DNA from: SLRI01 sp964393275
GTDB lineage: Bacteria; Pseudomonadota; Alphaproteobacteria; Geminicoccales; Geminicoccaceae
Assembly (NCBI GenBank): GCA_964393275.1
Contig: CAYMTA010000015.1
Span: 1-64,000 of the forward strand
Reading direction: 5' to 3'
Length of the DNA stretch: 64,000 nt
Below are positions 59,674-64,000 of the stretch, in pieces. Made by a program: the position numbers and the translations under genes. How positions within the stretch are numbered: the stretch's first letter is position 1; each line of letters starts with the position of its first letter. The notes under the pieces are model-generated. The model did no database searches. It worked only from the letters and a program-made list of their open reading frames with translations, and was not told where the DNA came from.

Positions 59674-60654
59674 ATGTCTCCCGGGTGCCTTCGACGATGC
59701 CCTGGTCTCCGTTGTTGCCTGCTCGCGCTGGCGCTTTGGATGGCGGGCTTGGGCATGGCCGGCTTGGGCCTGGCCGGGCCGGCCCATGCGGCCGACAGCT
59801 TCCTCATGCCGCTCGGTGCCGTCGCGGAGGCGCAGCGCGCCCATCTGATCCGGGTCGTCGCCATCACGATGATCGCCATCGTGCCGGTGCTGGTCGGCGT
59901 GCCGCTGATCCTCTGGCGCTACCGGCGGCGCGGGCGGGGGGCCTATCGCCCCGCCTGGGACAGGTCCACGCCCCTGGAGATCGTCATGTGGGGGGTGCCG
60001 GTGGCGATCATCGGGGTGCTCGGCTTCTGGCTCTGGCACGCGACGGCGGCGCTCGACCCCTATGACGCGGTCGGCCCCGACCCGCTCGAGGTGCAGGTGA
60101 TCGGGCTCGATTGGAAATGGCTCATCCTCTATCCGAAGGAGGGCATCGCGACTGTCGGCGAGATGGCCCTGCCGGTTGGCCGCCCCGTTTCGATCCGCCT
60201 GACCACCGACACGGTGATGCAGAGCTTCTTCGTCTCGGCCCTGGCCGGGCAGATCTACGCCATGCCGGGGATGACGACGCGGCTCAACCTCGTGGCGGAC
60301 CGGGCGGGCACGACCGAGGGCGAGAACACGCAGTACAACGGCGACGGGTTCGCGGAGCAGAAGTTCGCCCTCCATGCCCTGCCGGAGGCCGACTGGCGGG
60401 ACTGGGTCGCCAGGGTGCGGGGCTCCGCCCTGGCGCTGGACGATTCGACCTATGCGCGGCTCGCCCGGCGCTCGACCCTGGCCGAGGCCCGCCTCGCTCT
60501 GGCGCCGGGCCAGGCGGACGGGCCGCTGCTCTTCGGCTCGGCCAGCCCGGGCCTCTTCGAGCACGTCCTGAACCGCTATCACCAGGGCGTGCCGGTGCCG
60601 CCGGAGCTGCAGCCGGGGGCGCCGGGCTTCATGGCGGGAGCGAGCGATGGCTGA
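59674..60654 (+). CDS. cyoA: Quinol oxidase (bo3-type) subunit II
   Basis: 326 residues from ATG 59674; TTG 59650 and GTG 59653 are in-frame alternatives. N-terminal hydrophobic segment, two membrane helices (TMIAIVPVLVGVPLILW, VPVAIIGVLGFWLWH), then a cupredoxin domain VIGLDWKWLILYPKEGIATVGE, SFFVSALAGQIYAMPGM and TTEGENTQYNGDGFAEQKFALHAL, characteristic of CyoA. No CuA ligands are present, so it takes electrons from ubiquinol, not cytochrome c. Overlaps cyoB by 8 bases. Confidence 0.93.
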   Translation: MSPGCLRRCPGLRCCLLALALWMAGLGMAGLGLAGPAHAADSFLMPLGAVAEAQRAHLIRVVAITMIAIVPVLVGVPLILWRYRRRGRGAYRPAWDRSTPLEIVMWGVPVAIIGVLGFWLWHATAALDPYDAVGPDPLEVQVIGLDWKWLILYPKEGIATVGEMALPVGRPVSIRLTTDTVMQSFFVSALAGQIYAMPGMTTRLNLVADRAGTTEGENTQYNGDGFAEQKFALHALPEADWRDWVARVRGSALALDDSTYARLARRSTLAEARLALAPGQADGPLLFGSASPGLFEHVLNRYHQGVPVPPELQPGAPGFMAGASDG

Positions 60655-62725
60655 TGCGCTGCTCGGCCGGCTCGACTGGTCGGTCACCCCCTTCGACGAC
60701 TTCATCGCCCAGCCGAGCCTGAGCGAGGCGGTCGCCAGCGGGGCGGCGCTCGTTGTCGTCCTGGGTGCTGTGGCGGTGCTCATCCTCCTGACCCGCTACC
60801 GGGTATGGGGGACGCTCTGGCGCGACTGGCTGACCAGCGTCGATCACAAGAAGATCGGCATCATGTACGTGGTCCTGGCGTTCGTGATGCTGACGCGCGG
60901 CGTGCTCGAGGGTGCCGTGATGCGCACGCAGCAGGCGGCGGGCCTCGGCGGCGGCTTCCTCTCGGCGGACCATTTCGCGCAGCTCTTCAGCACGCACGGC
61001 ACGATCATGATCTTCTTCGTCGCCATGCCGCTGATCTTCGGGCTGATCAACTTCGTGGTGCCCTTGCAGATCGGCGCCCGGGACATGGCCTTTCCGGTCA
61101 TGAACCAGGTCTCGCTCGGCCTGACCACGGCGGCCGCCGGGCTGATCATGGTGTCGCTGGTCATCGGGCGGTTCGAGACCGGCGGCTGGACCGCCTACCC
61201 GCCCTACACCGGTGCCGTGTTCAGCCCCGATGTCGGACCGGACTACTGGATCTGGGCGATCTTCATCTCCGGCATCGGCTCGATGCTGTCCGGCATCAAC
61301 TTCGCCGTGACGATCTACAAGCTGCGCGCGCCGGGCATGACCTACATGCGCATGCCGCTCTTCACCTGGACGGCGCTCTGCACCGCGATCATGGTGATCT
61401 ACGCGATGCCGCCGATCACCGTGTCGACCCTGATGCTGGGGCTCGACCGCTATCTGGGCTTCCACTTCTTCACCAACGACCTCGGCGGCAACATGATGAA
61501 CTACGCCAACATCTTCTGGATGTTCGGCCATCCCGAGGTCTACATCGTCGTCCTGCCCGCCTATGGCGTGTTCTCCGAGATCGCGGCGACCTTCTCGGCC
61601 AAGCGGCTCTATGGCTACACGTCGCTGGTGATCGCCACGATGGCGATCGCGGTGATCTCCTTCACCGTCTGGCTGCACCACTTCTTCACCATGGGGCAGA
61701 GCCCGGGCGTCAATGCCGCCTTCGGCATCGCCACCATGATCATCGCCGTGCCGACCGGCGTGAAGGTCTATGACTGGATGGCGACGCTGTTCCGCGGCCG
61801 GGTGCGCGTGACGGCGCCGATGATCTATCTCGTGGGCTTCTTCTTCCTCTTCATGGCGGGCGGCCTGACCGGCGTGATCCTCGCCAACCCGACCGTCGAC
61901 TTCCAGGTCCACAACACCCTCTTCCTGGTGGCGCATTTCCACAACGTGCTGATCCCGGGGACCCTCTTCGGCATGCTCGCGGGCCTGCATTACTGGTTTC
62001 CCAAGGCCATGGGCTTTCGCCTCGACGAGCGGCTCGGGCGCCGGGTCGCCTGGCTCTGGATCATCGGCTTCACCCTGACCTTCATGCCGCTCTACTGGCT
62101 CGGGCTCATGGGCATGCCGCGCCGGTCGGCGAGCTTCGGCGATCCCGCCTTCGTTCCCTGGATGCTGGTGGCATTCGCCGGCGCCGGCGTGGTGCTGCTG
62201 GCGGTGGCGACCATGGCCTGGATGTTCTGGGTCAGCTATCGGGACCGCGCCGCCCTCGCCGTTCCGGCCGGTGATCCCTGGGATGGCCGCACGCTCGAAT
62301 GGGCGATCGCGGCACCGCCGCCCGAGTGGAACTTCGCGGCCGAGCCGATCGTGCATTCGCGCGACGCCTTCGCGGTCGAGAAGGAGAAGGGAAGGCCCTA
62401 CGAGCCTTCGGGGAAGTACGTGGATATCGAGGTGGCGAAGGGCTCGGCCATGGGCATGATCGTGTGCCTCGCGGCCGCCGCTCTGGGCTTTGCCCTGGTC
62501 TGGTGGATCTGGTGGCTGGCGGCGCTGGCGCTTCTGGTCGTCGCCGCCACGCTGGTGGCGCGGGGGTTCGCCTCGGACACGTCGCGGGTCATTCCCGCGG
62601 CCGAGCTCGAGGCCGGGCACCGCGCCTGGCTCGCCGAGGTCGCGGCCCTGCGCGCCGTGACCCGGGACGAGGAGATGACGGACGCCAATCGCGGTCTCGC
62701 GGCACCGGACGTGGTTCTGTCGTGA
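60647..62725 (+). CDS. cyoB: Quinol oxidase (bo3-type) subunit I
   Basis: 692 residues, with about 14-15 membrane helices. Heme/copper ligands are in STHGTIMIFFVAMPLI (low-spin heme His), FGHPEVYIVVLPAYG (CuB His and the crosslinked Tyr), HHFFTMG (CuB His pair) and VAHFHNVLIPGTLFG (heme His). K- and D-channel residues are consistent with A-type heme-copper oxidases. It reduces O2 to water while pumping protons. Overlaps cyoC by 4 bases (GTGA). Confidence 0.96.
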   Translation: MADALLGRLDWSVTPFDDFIAQPSLSEAVASGAALVVVLGAVAVLILLTRYRVWGTLWRDWLTSVDHKKIGIMYVVLAFVMLTRGVLEGAVMRTQQAAGLGGGFLSADHFAQLFSTHGTIMIFFVAMPLIFGLINFVVPLQIGARDMAFPVMNQVSLGLTTAAAGLIMVSLVIGRFETGGWTAYPPYTGAVFSPDVGPDYWIWAIFISGIGSMLSGINFAVTIYKLRAPGMTYMRMPLFTWTALCTAIMVIYAMPPITVSTLMLGLDRYLGFHFFTNDLGGNMMNYANIFWMFGHPEVYIVVLPAYGVFSEIAATFSAKRLYGYTSLVIATMAIAVISFTVWLHHFFTMGQSPGVNAAFGIATMIIAVPTGVKVYDWMATLFRGRVRVTAPMIYLVGFFFLFMAGGLTGVILANPTVDFQVHNTLFLVAHFHNVLIPGTLFGMLAGLHYWFPKAMGFRLDERLGRRVAWLWIIGFTLTFMPLYWLGLMGMPRRSASFGDPAFVPWMLVAFAGAGVVLLAVATMAWMFWVSYRDRAALAVPAGDPWDGRTLEWAIAAPPPEWNFAAEPIVHSRDAFAVEKEKGRPYEPSGKYVDIEVAKGSAMGMIVCLAAAALGFALVWWIWWLAALALLVVAATLVARGFASDTSRVIPAAELEAGHRAWLAEVAALRAVTRDEEMTDANRGLAAPDVVLS

Positions 62726-63339
62726 GCGCTCATCTGCATCCCGGGCTCAATCTCGGCGCCGCGCACGGTCAGGCCCACGTGAAGGCCGAGCTCGTCGCTT
62801 TCGGCTTCTGGGTCTTCCTGATGAGCGACCTCATCGTCTTCGGCATCCTCTTCGCCACCCATGTCGCCATGAAGGGCGGCATGGCGGGCGGGCCGGGTCC
62901 CAAGGAGCTCTTCGATCTCGCCAGCATCGCCTGGCAGACCGGGCTCCTGCTGGCGAGCAGCCTCGCCTACGGCTTCGCCAGCCTGGCGCTGAAGGGCGGC
63001 AGCGGCCGCCTCGCTTTGGCTTTCTGGCTGGTCGTGGCGGCCCTCCTCGGTGCCGGCTTCCTCGGGCTCGAGCTTCGCGATTTCGCGACCATGGCCGAAA
63101 AGGGCGGCGTGCCGATGCGCAGCGGCTGGCTCTCGTCCTACTACGCGCTGGTCGGCCTGCATGGCGGGCACATCGCCGTCGGGCTCTTGTGGATGGCCGT
63201 GATGCTGGTCCAGATCGCCACGCTCGGCCTCCAGGACCGGGTCAAGACGCGGCTGCTCCTGCTCGGCCTCTACTGGCACTTCCTCGATTTGGTGTGGATC
63301 GGCATCTTCTCCGTTGTCTTTCTGGCGGCACTGGCATGA
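62722..63339 (+). CDS. cyoC: Quinol oxidase (bo3-type) subunit III
   Basis: 205 residues from GTG 62722. Five hydrophobic helices, with FGFWVFLMSDLIVFGILFATH, GWLSSYYALVGLHGGHIAVG and LLGLYWHFLDLVWIGIFSVVF matching CyoC. It stabilises subunit I. Overlaps the cyoB stop and ends 4 bases into cyoD. Confidence 0.95.
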   Translation: MSAHLHPGLNLGAAHGQAHVKAELVAFGFWVFLMSDLIVFGILFATHVAMKGGMAGGPGPKELFDLASIAWQTGLLLASSLAYGFASLALKGGSGRLALAFWLVVAALLGAGFLGLELRDFATMAEKGGVPMRSGWLSSYYALVGLHGGHIAVGLLWMAVMLVQIATLGLQDRVKTRLLLLGLYWHFLDLVWIGIFSVVFLAALA

Positions 63340-63644
63340 AGGGCGCAGAGGTCGGACGTGATCTTCGGCATTATCTGACCGGCGCCGTGCTTTCGGCCGT
63401 GCTCACTGTCGTGGCCTTCGGCGCGGTCATGGGCCTCGCCCTCGATCGGCCGGTCACGCTCGCCATTGTCGGCGTGGCCGCCATCGCGCAGATCGTCGTG
63501 CAGCTTCGCTATTTCCTGCATATCGGCCTCGATCGGCAAAAGCGCGAGGACCTGCAGCTCATCCTGTTCTCGGTCCTGATGCTCGCGCTGATGGCTTTCG
63601 GCACCATCTGGATCATGCTCAACCTCGCGGGGCGGATGCATTGA
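63336..63644 (+). CDS. cyoD: Quinol oxidase (bo3-type) subunit IV
   Basis: 102 residues from ATG 63336 (overlaps cyoC by 4 bases). Three hydrophobic helices; AIAQIVVQLRYFLHIGLDRQ is the conserved core of CyoD. cyoE (heme O synthase), often next, does not follow: the next gene is a cupin. Confidence 0.94.
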   Translation: MKGAEVGRDLRHYLTGAVLSAVLTVVAFGAVMGLALDRPVTLAIVGVAAIAQIVVQLRYFLHIGLDRQKREDLQLILFSVLMLALMAFGTIWIMLNLAGRMH

Positions 63645-63681
63645 GCGGCCGCGACGCATACTCGGACGAAAGGAAGGCATC

Positions 63682-64000
63682 ATGGCGCTGCACCACGCGA
63701 AGCCGGGCGAGGTCGTCGACCTCCGGCCGCTCGGGCCGGGGCTGAAGGAGGCGAAGTCGACCACCATCGTCAAGTCGGCAGAGTTCGAGGCGATTCGCCT
63801 GATCGTCGCCGCCGGCGCCGAGATTCCTCGTCACGAGGTGCCGGGCAGCATCACCCTGCACTGTCTCGAGGGCCGCATCGGGCTCGACCTCGGCGGCTCC
63901 TCGCTCGAGCTCGGCGCCAGCGAGTGGGTCCATCTCGAGGGCGGCGCGCCGCATGCGGTTCGGGGCATCGAGGATTCTTCCGTGCTGCTCACCATCATGT
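63682..64000 (+). CDS. Cupin-domain protein, truncated by window end
   Basis: 106 codons from ATG 63682 (AAAGGAAGG upstream) run off the window. MALHHAKPGEVVDLRPLGPG, then EIPRHEVPGSITLHCLEGRI and WVHLEGGAPHAVRGIEDSSV, a small single-barrel cupin with the His of motif 2. Similar proteins are often stress- or quinol-oxidase-adjacent. It may belong to the cyo transcript, 37 bases after cyoD. Role unknown. Confidence 0.8.
   Translation, partial: MALHHAKPGEVVDLRPLGPGLKEAKSTTIVKSAEFEAIRLIVAAGAEIPRHEVPGSITLHCLEGRIGLDLGGSSLELGASEWVHLEGGAPHAVRGIEDSSVLLTIM

Overview
The window is about 64 kb of GC-rich DNA with dense, short-spaced, often overlapping genes. Gene content points to an alphaproteobacterium, probably Rhodospirillales-like: an NDUFS6-type zinc-finger protein, CarD, a 7Fe ferredoxin FdxA, an ATP-free-looking phosphofructokinase, an HWE/HisKA_2-type sensor kinase, a cyo quinol oxidase, DUF3035, and TTAA-type CtrA-like motifs. 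The species is not identifiable from the sequence alone. Nearly all genes are chromosomal housekeeping or metabolic types. There is no phage, IS element or CRISPR array. Two short AT-richer patches (about 31.2-31.55 kb and 34.4-34.8 kb) look foreign.

Layout. 0-4.1 kb: end of an archaic (Csu/sigma-type) chaperone-usher fimbrial cluster with SCPU subunits. 4.2-12.1 kb: cell-wall enzymes (MltB-type transglycosylase, RlpA, DD-carboxypeptidase) running straight into tmk, holB, metG, tatD and an MBL-fold hydrolase, mostly with overlapping start and stop codons. 12.1-13.4 kb: a VapBC-type toxin-antitoxin pair and a GNAT acetyltransferase. 13.5-15.9 kb: two adjacent large proteins of unknown function. 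16-18.7 kb: divergent LysR/cupin pair, tRNA-Arg(CCG), orphan ABC ATPase. 18.7-23.2 kb: zinc-finger protein, MATE exporter, ROK kinase resembling polyphosphate glucokinase, and a PPi-type phosphofructokinase. 23.2-24.3 kb: a kilobase with no credible gene. 24.3-31 kb: DsbA-like protein, DUF892 ferritin-like protein, sensor kinase and a ribose-type sugar ABC transporter. 31.3-36.7 kb: small orphan proteins, aspartate dehydrogenase, omega-aminotransferase and a 5'-nucleotidase. 36.7-40 kb: VanZ, HIT protein, GshB, CarD, FdxA. 40-49.5 kb: one tightly coupled reverse-strand unit ribF/ileS-lspA-DUF3035-M16-M16-mutL. 49.6-54.8 kb: an unknown exported protein divergent from a type II secretion secretin, then a prepilin peptidase. 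54.8-59.4 kb: DUF442-type phosphatase, a Sel1/peptidoglycan-binding/trypsin chimera, a possible small RNA and an enolase-superfamily enzyme. 59.6-64 kb: cyoABCD and a truncated cupin.

The most interesting items are: the unknown two-gene unit at 13.5-15.9 kb; the unknown exported protein sharing a palindromic promoter region with the secretin; the inverted-repeat element at 37.14-37.27 kb; the repeated ATGTTGCAT boxes at 55.5 kb; the promoter/terminator-bounded non-coding stretch at 57.4-57.6 kb; a 25-residue membrane peptide beside the cyo operon; and two genes whose best starts appear to be CTG. All functional statements come from reading motifs and translations by eye; no database search was run.
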